The notes beneath the pieces are model-generated. The model was not told the DNA's origin, ran no database searches, and saw only the letters and a program-made list of their open reading frames with translations. Below are positions 8,080 to 16,445 of a stretch of DNA of 64,000 nt, piece after piece. The translations under genes and the position numbers were made by a program. Source of the stretch: QHXM01 sp032160165. Its GTDB lineage: Bacteria; Acidobacteriota; Blastocatellia; Pyrinomonadales; Pyrinomonadaceae. Numbering within the stretch: position 1 is the first letter of the stretch; each line of letters opens with the position of its first letter. The stretch spans positions 1-64,000 of the forward strand of contig JAVHWA010000126.1 of NCBI GenBank assembly GCA_032160165.1, read 5' to 3'.

Positions 8080-9006
8080 TTGACTCACTCAAAGGCGAGC
8101 CCTTCGCATCCCGCTGTCATCATCAATGCGTCGTCGGGTACTGCCGCCGGGAAGGGCGTAATTGAAAGCGTCAAGGAAGCTTTCGCATCGACTGGGATTG
8201 AACCGCAATTCCTAACCGCAGTGAAAGGCGACGAGATCGTCAAGCTCGCGCGCCAGGCTATTAAGGAAGACCGCCGGCCAATTATTGCCGGCGGTGGCGA
8301 CGGAACGATCAACGCCGTAGCGTCGACTTTGATTGACACTGACCGCGCGCTGGGCGTGCTTCCCCTGGGTACACTCAATCACTTTGCAAAAGATTTGAAG
8401 ATACCGCTCGACATACCGAGTGCGGTACGCGTCTGCATCGAAGGCCATGAAGCCGCCGTCGATGTCGTTGAAGTCAACGGCCGATACTTTCTTAACAACT
8501 CGAGCCTGGGACTGTATCCGAACATCGTTCGTCATCGAGAAAAGCAACAGCAGCGACTGGACCGAGGAAAGTGGCCGGCTTTCATCTGGGCAACGCTTAC
8601 TATGCTAAAGCGCTATCCGTTTCTCAACGTACGCCTCAGCACAGACGAGCAGAAATTGAACCGACGTACGCCATTTGTATTCATCGGCAACAATGAATAC
8701 GAGATGGAGAATTTCAACATCGGCGCGCGCTCCAGGCTCGACGGAGGCCAGGTTAGCCTTTACGTCGCTCAAGGTACCGGACGCCTTGGCCTCTTGCGGT
8801 TAGCGTGGCGCGCACTCTTCGGAGGGTTGCGCAACGAACGCGATTTTGACGCGCTGTGCTCAAAAGAAGTCTGGATCGAGAGTCGCCGTCGTCATCTACA
8901 TGTAGCCACGGATGGTGAAGTCAGCGTCATGGAGACGCCCCTTCACTATATCGCGCGACCGGGGGCGTTGCGGGTACTGGTACCCCAAAGTAGTGATGAG
9001 TTTTGA
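8080..9006 (+). CDS. Diacylglycerol kinase-family lipid kinase
   Basis: A 308-residue enzyme of the DAGK catalytic family (YegS/DgkB/sphingosine kinase-like), expected to phosphorylate a lipid head hydroxyl at the inner membrane face. The nucleotide-binding loop GGGDGTINAVAS is intact and is followed by LGVLPLGTLNHFAKDL, the second family signature. The C-terminal half carries the beta-sandwich typical of the family, with ARSRLDGGQVSLYVAQG. The start is TTG at 8080 with a GGAG site about 9 bases upstream. It lies 16 bases after the DUF3618-like gene, so is probably in the same operon. The exact lipid substrate cannot be told. Confidence 0.9.
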   Translation: MTHSKASPSHPAVIINASSGTAAGKGVIESVKEAFASTGIEPQFLTAVKGDEIVKLARQAIKEDRRPIIAGGGDGTINAVASTLIDTDRALGVLPLGTLNHFAKDLKIPLDIPSAVRVCIEGHEAAVDVVEVNGRYFLNNSSLGLYPNIVRHREKQQQRLDRGKWPAFIWATLTMLKRYPFLNVRLSTDEQKLNRRTPFVFIGNNEYEMENFNIGARSRLDGGQVSLYVAQGTGRLGLLRLAWRALFGGLRNERDFDALCSKEVWIESRRRHLHVATDGEVSVMETPLHYIARPGALRVLVPQSSDEF

Positions 9007-9031
9007 GTTTTGAGTTTTGAGTTAATAACAC
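9001..9031. repeat. Heptamer tandem array starting at a stop codon, unit GAGTTTT
   Basis: Three near-perfect tandem units of GAGTTTT begin inside the last codons of the lipid-kinase gene; its TGA stop is part of the repeat. Only one arm is evident here. Confidence 0.75.
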
Positions 9032-9079
9032 GGCTTCTAATCACAAGCTACTAGCTCGCGAGTGTTCGCGGAGGTGAGT

Positions 9080-9949
9080 GTGCGGATTCTTGTTCATCTC
9101 TCAGATCTTCATTTCGGAACTGTCGACGAAACTCTGATCGAGCCGCTGGTAGCAACCGTAGCCGAGATCAACCCCCACGTCGTCGCCGTTTCCGGAGATC
9201 TTACGCAGCGCGCTCGAAGCCATGAGTTTCAAGCGGCAAAGAAATTTCTTGATCGACTGCCCCGACCTCAAATCATCGTCCCGGGCAACCATGACGTGCC
9301 GCTGCATAATGCGTACGCTCGCTTCTTCCAGGCGCTGGACAAATACAAGCGATACATTACGGACGACATGGCGCCGTTCTACTCGGACGATGAAGTGGCG
9401 GTGCTGGGAATAAACACCGCGCGCTCGTTAACCATAAAATACGGGCGAGTAAATGAGGAGCAGATTGTCGCCATCCGCGAGCGACTATGCCCCTTTCCCG
9501 ATCAGACCACGAAGATCATAGTTACTCATCATCCCTTCGATCTGCCCGAGGGCCACGACGAAAGCGAGTTGGTTGGGCGCGCAAAGCTCGCCATGGAAGC
9601 GATCGCCCAATGCGGCGCAGACGTGCTGTTGGCTGGCCACCTGCATGTAAGTCACACTGGACACTCGTCTGCGCGTTATAAAATTGCGGGACACAGTGCC
9701 CTGGTCGTATCTGCCGGAACGGCCACCTCGTTGCGAGGACGCGGCGAGACCAACTCGTTCAACGTCCTTCGAATCAAACATCCATTCATAAATGTGGAAC
9801 GGTTATCCTGGCAGCCTGAGCGCGCGGCTTTCACTGTATCTTCCACCGAGCATTTCAGACACACGGTCGACGGCTGGACGCGCGTGCCCGACGAGATGGC
9901 GGCAGAGATCGATTACACCGCCAAGTCTGATGCACTGCTCAGCAAATAG
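9080..9949 (+). CDS. Calcineurin-like metallophosphoesterase
   Basis: A 289-residue phosphoesterase with all the metal-binding blocks of the family: LSDLHFG near the start, SGDLT, VPGNHD, VTHHPF and AGHLHVSHTG. The order and spacing resemble class III cyclic-nucleotide phosphodiesterases (CpdA-like), but cAMP as substrate is only a guess; phospholipid-directed members such as UDP-diacylglucosamine hydrolases share the fold. I place the start at GTG 9080, just after GGAGG, giving MRILVHLSDLHFG; an in-frame GTG at 9062 would add six unsupported residues. No signal peptide, so cytosolic. It follows the lipid kinase in the same direction. Confidence 0.88.
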   Translation: MRILVHLSDLHFGTVDETLIEPLVATVAEINPHVVAVSGDLTQRARSHEFQAAKKFLDRLPRPQIIVPGNHDVPLHNAYARFFQALDKYKRYITDDMAPFYSDDEVAVLGINTARSLTIKYGRVNEEQIVAIRERLCPFPDQTTKIIVTHHPFDLPEGHDESELVGRAKLAMEAIAQCGADVLLAGHLHVSHTGHSSARYKIAGHSALVVSAGTATSLRGRGETNSFNVLRIKHPFINVERLSWQPERAAFTVSSTEHFRHTVDGWTRVPDEMAAEIDYTAKSDALLSK

Positions 9950-10075
9950 CGGTCTAGTAACGCTGGTTGTTGGTTTTCGCTTGCAAGCTCATCACGGGCT
10001 ATCGTTCAATAAACACGTCACGTAACCAGTTAATCCGTCTCGCAAGCCAACAGCTTCTGCTACAAGGAGTGATCC

Positions 10076-11347
10076 ATGCTGAAACACCAATCTTCGCTTA
10101 ACCGTGGGCTGCTGTTTCTGATTTGCGGCACAGTCATCGTGGGGCTGACGCTTTGCGCGGTGCCGCAAACATTTGCACAAGAATCCGGCTCCGTTCAGGC
10201 CGATCGTGCGCGAGGCCTCGAGCTGTTCAGCCAGAACAAGTTCGCCGATGCGATACCAATTCTGGAAAAGGTGGCGAAGGCCACGCCCCGGGATATTGCT
10301 GTCCTCGAGAGCCTGGGGTGGGCGACTCTAGTTGTCTCGGGTTCGATGAAGGATCCGACTGAACGGAAGAAGGCGCGCCAGCGCGCGCGTGGGTATCTAC
10401 AGCGGGCCCAGGAACTAGGGGACGACAGCGAACTCTTAAGACGCGGACTAGAGGGCCTGCAGGCGCCGGATGAGTCGGACTCTGCTATCTCGAACAGCAA
10501 AGAGGCTGACCGCGCGATGCGCGAGGGAGAAGAAGCTCACTCACGTGGCGAGCTGGACAAAGCGATCGAAGCATATCAACGGGCGTTGAAGTTCGATCCG
10601 AAACTGTACTTCGCAGCGCTTTTTACTGGCGACATGTACTTCAAAAAAGGATATCAGGCCAACGATCCGAAAACGAAGCAAGAGCTGATGGACAAGGCGG
10701 GCGAATGGTTTGCGAAGGCGATCGCGATCGACGCCAATCTCGAGACCGCGTACCGATATTGGGGCGACGCCCTGATGCACCTGGGCAAACAGGAAGAAGC
10801 GATGCACAAGTTTGTCGACGCCATCATCGCAGAACCGGGAAACAGGAGTGGTTACGTGGGACTCAAGCAATGGGGCGAGCGGAACCAGCGGAGCATGAGA
10901 CATCCGACGATTGAGATTCCGATCAAGCTGACATCTGCCGGTCCCGGAAAGCTCGATATCAACTTTGATCCTGCTCTGCGCGAGAGCCCCGATGGGACTG
11001 GAGCGTGGGAACAATATGGGCTGGTTAGAGCGCAGTGGGTCGCCGAGCAGTTCGCGAAAGAGTTTCCAAACGAGACCGGTTATCGACACAGCTTGCGGGA
11101 AGAGACTGAAGCGCTTCGCAAAGTGGCTGAGACCGCTTCGCAATGGTTGAAATCCGGCAAGGTCAAGTCGCTCTCGCCCGCGCTTGCCGCGCTGGTCAAA
11201 CTTAACGATGCGGGATTGCTGGAGCCGTTCATCTTTTTCACTCGCGTAGACCAGGGCATCGCGCGCGATTATCCGCCCTATCGGCAAGCGAACCGTGACA
11301 AGCTTCAAAAGTATTGGACCGAAGTTGTGATCGGATCGGCCAATTAG
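10076..11347 (+). CDS. Secreted TPR-repeat protein, copy 1
   Basis: A 423-residue exported protein. The signal peptide has a hydrophobic core LLFLICGTVIVGLTLCAV and ends near QTFAQ. TPR-like helix pairs follow: RGLELFSQNKFADAIPILEK, then HSRGELDKAIEAYQRALKFD and ETAYRYWGDALMHLGKQEEA. The C-terminal about 170 residues (from KQWGERNQRSMRHPTIEIP) are not a recognised domain. CAAGGAGTGATCC supplies the ribosome site. The next gene encodes a close relative with the same layout, so the pair arose by tandem duplication. Probably periplasmic or surface-associated; role unknown. Confidence 0.85.
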   Translation: MLKHQSSLNRGLLFLICGTVIVGLTLCAVPQTFAQESGSVQADRARGLELFSQNKFADAIPILEKVAKATPRDIAVLESLGWATLVVSGSMKDPTERKKARQRARGYLQRAQELGDDSELLRRGLEGLQAPDESDSAISNSKEADRAMREGEEAHSRGELDKAIEAYQRALKFDPKLYFAALFTGDMYFKKGYQANDPKTKQELMDKAGEWFAKAIAIDANLETAYRYWGDALMHLGKQEEAMHKFVDAIIAEPGNRSGYVGLKQWGERNQRSMRHPTIEIPIKLTSAGPGKLDINFDPALRESPDGTGAWEQYGLVRAQWVAEQFAKEFPNETGYRHSLREETEALRKVAETASQWLKSGKVKSLSPALAALVKLNDAGLLEPFIFFTRVDQGIARDYPPYRQANRDKLQKYWTEVVIGSAN

Positions 11348-11447
11348 ATGGACAACTTCCGTGCTCACTGATAATCGGGTCGCAGCTCGCGGATGCGCGA
11401 TCAGTGTACTTGCTATGAAACTCTTGGAAAGGCGCCGAGATAACTTT

Positions 11448-12665
11448 ATGTGGACGCATGCTTCACAGGGCTCTTCGCGGATTTTCCTGGCGTTGGTATT
11501 GGCCTCCGTTCTCGTTTCATCACCAGCTGTGGCCCGCGCTCAAGGCGAAGAGAGTTATGAAGCCAAACGGGAGCGGGCCACCTTGCTTCTCGAATCCGGC
11601 AAGTTCCTCGAAGCACTCCCCATGTTCGAAAAGTTGTCGGCTGAGAAGCCGAACGATGCCGAAGTGATATTTGGATTGGGCTTTAGTCTGTTCGTGAAAG
11701 CTCAGGGCGAGAAGGACGCGGATGTGCGAAAGCAGGGTCGCGCGCACGCCCGCACGGTTTTAGTGCGCGCGAAAGAGTTGGGTTACAAACGGGCCCTGCT
11801 GGACGCCATGCTCGAGAGTCTTAAGCCCGATGGCGAAGCAACCGAATCGTTCTCGAAGATCGAGGAAGCTGATAGGGCCATGCACGAGGGCGAGGCGGCC
11901 TACATTGGCGGCGACTTGGATCAGGCGCTCGCCCATTATCAGCGAGCTCTCCAGCTTGATCCGCAGCTCTACCTTGCGGCCCTCTTTGCGGGCGACATGT
12001 ATAACAAAAACGGGCAGCCTGAGCGGGCCGACGAGTGGTTTGCAAAGGCGATCAAAATAGATCCGAACCGCGAGACCGCTTATCGTTATTGGGGTATAGG
12101 CCTGATGCGGAGGAACAAAACGATAGAGGCTCGAGACAAGTTCATCGACGCTTACATCAGTAGTCCTTCCGACAAGCTTGCGGTCAACGGTCTGGTGGAA
12201 TGGGCCGATCATAGCGGGATAACGCTTGCTCACCCTGTGGTGACCATTCCGACAGGCGTCTCTCCCATGGAGAACGGCAAGATAACGATCACGGTTGACC
12301 CGAAAGCCTCTTCCAGCTGGATGATCTATGGAATAACGCGCGCCGCATGGACCGTCAACGCGAACGCAAAGTTTTATGCCGCGCATCCCGACGAGAAGAC
12401 GTACCGGCACAGTCTTCGCGAAGAAGCAGAGGCACTGCGCCGCGTCGCCGAGGCCGCGTCTGGCGATTTGAAGTCCGGAAAGACCAAGTCGCTCGATTCC
12501 TCGCTCGCCAATCTTGTAAAAATAAACGAGGCCGGACTATTGGAAGCGTATATTCTGCTTGCGCGAGCAGATGAGGGAATCGCCAAAGACTATTATGGTT
12601 ATCTCAAAACAGACCGTGAAAAGTTACGACGATATGTTCTCGAGATAGTCATGAGCGGCAAGTAA
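11448..12665 (+). CDS. Secreted TPR-repeat protein, copy 2 (tandem paralogue)
   Basis: About 405 residues from the ATG at 11448. This start places the hydrophobic signal segment (IFLALVLASVLVSSPAVARA) at the N-terminus; earlier in-frame starts at 11361 (GTG) and 11415 (ATG) would prepend a charged stretch. The TPR region (AAYIGGDLDQALAHYQRALQ, DEWFAKAIKIDPNRETAYRY) and the C-terminal HSLREEAEALRRVAEAAS block match copy 1 almost position for position. Copy 2 lacks about eight residues in the middle repeat where copy 1 has NDPKTKQEL. Likely co-transcribed with copy 1. Confidence 0.82.
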   Translation: MWTHASQGSSRIFLALVLASVLVSSPAVARAQGEESYEAKRERATLLLESGKFLEALPMFEKLSAEKPNDAEVIFGLGFSLFVKAQGEKDADVRKQGRAHARTVLVRAKELGYKRALLDAMLESLKPDGEATESFSKIEEADRAMHEGEAAYIGGDLDQALAHYQRALQLDPQLYLAALFAGDMYNKNGQPERADEWFAKAIKIDPNRETAYRYWGIGLMRRNKTIEARDKFIDAYISSPSDKLAVNGLVEWADHSGITLAHPVVTIPTGVSPMENGKITITVDPKASSSWMIYGITRAAWTVNANAKFYAAHPDEKTYRHSLREEAEALRRVAEAASGDLKSGKTKSLDSSLANLVKINEAGLLEAYILLARADEGIAKDYYGYLKTDREKLRRYVLEIVMSGK

Positions 12666-12684
12666 GTGTCCCTGGCGTAGCGGC

Positions 12685-13255
12685 TAGTGACAACGGCGAT
12701 GCGACTCTTTCAGCAAGTTCACCAATTCGTTGCCCAGCTGGCTCTCGGCAGTAATCACTTGCATATGCGAGATGCGCGGCATCGGACCAGACAGCTTCGA
12801 TTTTGTCACCGTGTCGTCGAAAGGACCCTCACCCAGATCAAAACCAACGCGGAGCTCCAACGGCTTGATATTGATAGCGGCGAATTCTCGCTTCTCCAGA
12901 ATAGATATGTACTCTTCTTGGGAAGCACGCTTGAACGCGGAAAATGCTTAGTCACAAAAGCAATGAAGGATTCGTACAGCGGTCGCATGACTTCTGCTTT
13001 GGCAAACTGGTTCTCCAACAAGTCCTCGGTACTGCCATACACCGCCTTACCCGCGTTGAGGTAAATTCCCGCCAGCAGCGTCGCATGCATATGTCCGAAG
13101 CCGTTCTTCTCTTTTAGCCGCTTGACGATGTCGTTCCGCTTGCGGGTGCCGAACTCTCCGAGCGTCGACATCCACTCTTTCAAACTCCGGCCGGTGGACT
13201 TCTTCAGGTTCTCGATAAACTCCTGTTCAATCTCGCCCGATGTTTTCGTTGCCAC
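12685..13255 (-). pseudogene. DUF4287/DUF5655 protein, frameshifted
   Basis: The N-terminal part (to about base 12940) reads as a DUF4287 protein: GFGHMHATLLAGIYLNAGKA is typical, then MRPLYESFIAFVTKHFP. The open frame then turns into unrelated sequence and stops at 12806. Shifting by one base near 12936-12941 restores a family-like C-terminal half: AFKRASQEEYISILEKREFA, then LELRVGFDLGEGPFDDT and ending HRRCH at a TAG at 12685-12687. A single-base loss therefore breaks the gene, or it is a sequencing error. The intact protein would be about 189 residues and cytosolic; its function is unknown, though the DUF5655 part is proposed to be a transport/transposase-linked domain. Confidence 0.8.
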
Positions 13256-13259
13256 CAGC

Positions 13260-13667
13260 TCACCTCCAAAGTCCCAGTACCAGCCCGATCAGTGCGAAGT
13301 AAACGGTGATATATCCGCAGTTGATCAGCACACCCTTCCATCGTCTCTGTTCGAAGAGAGCAATGATGGTGAACATCGTCGCCGCCCATCCCACACCCGC
13401 GAGCAGGCCTGCGATCAGGCCCCATTTCCAATTGGCCTTGCTGTCGCCGAGGAAGAACGCAAGGTTGTACGAGATGACCCACGCCAGCAGCAGCGTCAAC
13501 GAGTAAGTCTTGAGAGGATTAGCGCCGGCGAGCTGTTCGTCGCTCAATCCACTTTCCTTCTGCCATGCTCTCGCGAATAGGAGCGGCGAGTACCAAAGGG
13601 CCCCAACCGCCAAACTCAGCAAGGCGCACACCAGGACAGCCAGGTGGTTAATGTAGAAGTTTTCCAT
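13260..13667 (-). CDS. DUF1761 integral membrane protein
   Basis: A 135-residue protein with four hydrophobic helices. The opening INHLAVLVCALLSLAVGALW with YSPLLF is the DUF1761 signature, and the C-terminal segments (KWGLIAGLLAGVGWAATMFT, YITVYFALIGLVLGLWR) are typical. Function of the family is unknown. It lies 4 bases upstream of the frameshifted DUF4287 gene in the same direction, suggesting a two-gene unit of general small accessory genes. Confidence 0.85.
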   Translation of the reverse strand: MENFYINHLAVLVCALLSLAVGALWYSPLLFARAWQKESGLSDEQLAGANPLKTYSLTLLLAWVISYNLAFFLGDSKANWKWGLIAGLLAGVGWAATMFTIIALFEQRRWKGVLINCGYITVYFALIGLVLGLWR

Positions 13668-13717
13668 AGCCCGGGATCCTAAGAGTTATTGAGGACCGGG
13701 TATTGGAAAAAATTTAC

Positions 13718-14536
13718 CTAAGCGACCGGGACATAATTGAGCAGGTCTGATTTGAGGCTGATGTACTCTTCGGGGGTGAAGCCCGAGAACGATTTGAAAT
13801 CATTGATCAGGTGCGCCTGGTCATAAAACCCGCAATCCTGCGAAATGGCGGACCAATTTACTTCCCTGGACTGTTCGACCTCTCTAATCACCTTTTGAAA
13901 CCTGATGATTTTGAGGTAGGCCTTGGGCGTGATACCGACTTGTCGGCTGAACATGTCGATGAAGTGCCTTTGCGAGTAGCCGACTTTTTGGCTCAGCTTG
14001 CCAAGATTGATTTGATCGGGCTGGCGAATGATTTCGCCCAGAGCATATTCGATGCACGGATTGGACAGCAGGCGGGATTGGAACTTGCTAACTAGAAAAT
14101 CCTCTAACAAGCGAAATCTGAGTTCGACTTCTTTGATCTCCATCAGCTTCTCTCGCAGGAATGCAAAATCGTTGCCCCAGAGTAAGTCTGCATCCACCAC
14201 GCAATCCGATAGTTCATTCATCGGAACAGGAAAGAAGGGATAAGCCATTCCTTTTTTGAACGAGATGATGAGCATCGCTGTCTGATTGGCGGAGGGGATG
14301 GAAATGCATTCCGTTCTCACGCCGGATGCCCAAACGTGGTGGCATGCCTGGAGTTCCCTGAGAGTCAGATTGTCATAAATGAATTTCGGTCGGTCGTCAA
14401 AGTCGATGATGATTTCGGTGTTTCCGTCAGGCAGGAAACGGTCGATCGAGTGGTCGGGATAGTACCCTTCATTGTGAACAAAGAGATCTATGAACTGACT
14501 GAGCGGGAATCGCGGAATGTGGGTCCGTGTGGTCAT
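13718..14536 (-). CDS. AraC-family transcriptional regulator
   Basis: A 272-residue regulator. The N-terminal half (FLPDGNTEIIIDFDDRPKFI, HHVWASGVRTECISI) matches the DUF6597-type sensor often found on AraC proteins. The C-terminal AraC DNA-binding domain has two helix-turn-helix units: LGKLSQKVGYSQRHFIDMFS with RQVGITPKAYLKIIRFQ, then WSAISQDCGFYDQAHLINDF and FSGFTPEEY. The ATG is itself part of an octamer-repeat array (CCAATGACC on the coding strand) and there is no visible Shine-Dalgarno. Ligand and targets are unknown; the neighbouring small genes are candidates. Confidence 0.88.
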   Translation of the reverse strand: MTTRTHIPRFPLSQFIDLFVHNEGYYPDHSIDRFLPDGNTEIIIDFDDRPKFIYDNLTLRELQACHHVWASGVRTECISIPSANQTAMLIISFKKGMAYPFFPVPMNELSDCVVDADLLWGNDFAFLREKLMEIKEVELRFRLLEDFLVSKFQSRLLSNPCIEYALGEIIRQPDQINLGKLSQKVGYSQRHFIDMFSRQVGITPKAYLKIIRFQKVIREVEQSREVNWSAISQDCGFYDQAHLINDFKSFSGFTPEEYISLKSDLLNYVPVA

Positions 14537-14695
14537 TGGGTAATTGCGTCATTGCGTCATTGCGTCATTGAGTCATTGAGTCATCGAGTCATCGAGTCAT
14601 TGAGCCGACGCCTTATCGGGCCCAGCACATGGATTACGAAAGGAAAAGGCCCTTCGTTGATCCAATGCCCCAATGCCCCAATGACGCAATGTTCA
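14534..14695. repeat. Octamer hairpin array, unit CATTGCGT/CATTGAGT
   Basis: About eight tandem copies of an 8-base unit (CATTGCGT, CATTGAGT, CATCGAGT) run from 14534 to about 14603. The opposite arm (CCAATGCC, CCAATGCC, CCAATGAC, GCAATG) lies at about 14666-14695. It fills the gap between the YdeI-like and araC genes, and the araC start codon is inside the first unit. This is the only array here with an 8-base period. Confidence 0.85.
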
Positions 14696-14701
14696 TAACG
14701 T

Positions 14702-15298
14702 TCATTTCGAAGTTTTCGTTCCACTCAGCTCACCTAACCGTCGCGCCTGGGCGGAATCATCAATCAGTTTCTGCAGCCTACGGAGTCTCGTTTCTTCTTT
14801 CTTTGCGCTCACGATCCACCAGTTAGCCAGCTTCCGGTATCCCGGTGGCTGATGGTTGAAGAATTTCCACGCGGCTTTATTACCTTTGAACTTACTCGCA
14901 TAGGGTTCGACCAGCTCTTCGCTACGTTGTTCGTAAGCGTATATCCCCGACTTATTCGCTTGGCGCGCTTCGAATGCCTTCATGCCTGCGGCTTGCATCA
15001 GTCCTTCTTCGATAAGCTCTCCCGCGCGCTTGATGTTAACCGTGCTCCAAATGCTGCCTTGTCGGCGGGGCGTGAAACGAATGGTGTAACTCAGATCGTC
15101 GACCCTCTTTCTGATCCCATCTATCCATCCGAAGCAAAGCGCGTCGTCGACCGACTCGGGCCACGTAATGCTCGCTTTGCCGGACGCCTTTTTGTAAAAG
15201 CCTACCCACAATTCGTCGGCTGTGGCGTGATGCTTCTCTAACCACTTTCGGAATGCGGATGGTGATCGAAAGAATTTGAGTTCCATTTCTGGTCCCAT
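14702..15298 (-). CDS. YdeI/OmdA-family protein
   Basis: A 198-residue cytosolic protein. The sequence KFFRSPSAFRKWLEKHHATA, then ELWVGFYKKASGKASITWPE followed by VDDALCFGWIDGI, is the classic start of the YdeI (bacteriocin-protection/OmpD-associated) family. The C-terminal OmdA-like part includes AWKFFNHQPPGYRKLANWW. The biochemical function is unknown. Met5 (MELKFF) is a possible alternative start. The upstream SRPBCC gene is 8 bases away in the same direction, so the two are probably co-transcribed, with araC further downstream. Confidence 0.88.
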   Translation of the reverse strand: MGPEMELKFFRSPSAFRKWLEKHHATADELWVGFYKKASGKASITWPESVDDALCFGWIDGIRKRVDDLSYTIRFTPRRQGSIWSTVNIKRAGELIEEGLMQAAGMKAFEARQANKSGIYAYEQRSEELVEPYASKFKGNKAAWKFFNHQPPGYRKLANWWIVSAKKEETRLRRLQKLIDDSAQARRLGELSGTKTSK

Positions 15299-15306
15299 TT
15301 AAATGA

Positions 15307-15738
15307 TCACGCCTCCAGGCGGTGATCATAATCGACGACATCACCGCGCTCCACACATCGAACTAGCAACCTCAGGTACATCGCCCAGCAATAACTGGAG
15401 CTTCGGTAATGATCGTTTTCTTCCGGCCAGCCCAAATGATGGAAGCGAACTTTTGTCCCCCGGCCGCTCTCTTCCAGGACGAAACCGACTCGCGTTCCCA
15501 GCGAATCCTCCTGCGCGCTGGTGAGTTGCAACTCGAATTCCGCATCTGGCGTGACGCGAGACACCACTGCACGCCAGTCGTACTCGGGACCAAACCAGAG
15601 CACGTATTCGCTGTTTGCTGTAGGCTCACCCGACGATCTCTTCGTCCAACGGCTATCCAGACCTTCTGGCGTCGCGACCGCCTGAAACACGCGCGCTCGA
15701 GGTGCGTTGATGGGAAAATCGAAAATTACATCCGGCAT
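15307..15738 (-). CDS. SRPBCC/AHSA1-like lipid-binding fold protein
   Basis: A 143-residue START-like protein. The N-terminal strand-helix (DFPINAPRARVFQAVATPEG), the central WFGPEYDWRAVVSRVTPDAE and the C-terminal helix (YCWAMYLRLLVRCVERGD) fit the activator-of-Hsp90 ATPase homologue (AHSA1) group. Such proteins bind hydrophobic ligands or act as anti-sigma-like accessory factors, but nothing here specifies a ligand. It is transcribed with the YdeI-like gene. Confidence 0.85.
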   Translation of the reverse strand: MPDVIFDFPINAPRARVFQAVATPEGLDSRWTKRSSGEPTANSEYVLWFGPEYDWRAVVSRVTPDAEFELQLTSAQEDSLGTRVGFVLEESGRGTKVRFHHLGWPEENDHYRSSSYCWAMYLRLLVRCVERGDVVDYDHRLEA

Positions 15739-15796
15739 GGTTGCCGCTGCCTCTTACCACGCAAGTTTGAATCGACGTTCGCGCTACCGCATTATT

Positions 15797-16345
15797 TCAC
15801 GGCTTCGACCGTGAGTATTTCGCTGCCATCCGCTTGACAGTATTCACTCCACGAAGAGTCGCCGGCCTGCCGACAATTCTTTCAAATACGGCATTGGATA
15901 TTGTGGCTTCGCCCTGGCGGCTTCGTGATATCCAATAGATCTCTCGCTCTCGGACGTGGAAATCATCGATCTCGCTTCGCAGCGCCATCAATCTCCGCGT
16001 CGATTCCACGTCCAGACTGATTGTGGTAAAAGCGATGCCAAAGGTTACCGCCGATTCGAGAGCGGATGGTGAAAAAGGCTGGTGGTTCGCAATCTCTTCG
16101 AGCTCCTGCAGCGTCCTGACAAAGGTGGCGACTTCATAGCCAAGTGCTTCGCGAAGCGTCTTCTCGATCTTCTTTTCGTGGGCGCCCGTGTTCGACGATC
16201 GCGCCTTAAAGACTACATTGCCGCTCGCGATAAACGTCTCCACCTCGACGTAACCGATCGACTCAAAGAGCTCTCTCAATCGATCCATCTTGACGGTATG
16301 ACCGCCTACGTTGATAGCACGGAGAAAGGCGACGAGTCGTGGCAT
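15797..16345 (-). CDS. DUF1697 protein
   Basis: A 182-residue protein. The opening MPRLVAFLRAINVGGHTVKM, then VETFIASGNVVF, is the family signature. The C-terminus (VNTVKRMAAKYSRSKP) matches the usual ending after a substitution-rich middle. I use the ATG at 16345 because the family starts at this point; an upstream in-frame ATG at 16441, 4 bases after the stop of the preceding gene, would add 32 residues and could be used by coupling. Function is unknown. Confidence 0.8.
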   Translation of the reverse strand: MPRLVAFLRAINVGGHTVKMDRLRELFESIGYVEVETFIASGNVVFKARSSNTGAHEKKIEKTLREALGYEVATFVRTLQELEEIANHQPFSPSALESAVTFGIAFTTISLDVESTRRLMALRSEIDDFHVREREIYWISRSRQGEATISNAVFERIVGRPATLRGVNTVKRMAAKYSRSKP

Positions 16346-16445
16346 CTTAGGTAACTTCGGGAATGGGTCAGGCTTTGTGTAGGTGTACGGCAAAGTCTCG
16401 GGTTGCCGCAGCGCACCGACAAGCTGAAGCTTGTCGGACATCGGG

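Noticed and set aside
12806..13255. DUF4287 protein taken as a complete 149-residue gene
   Set aside because: Its last 40 residues are unlike the family, and a one-base shift restores a family-like ending, so it is frameshifted.
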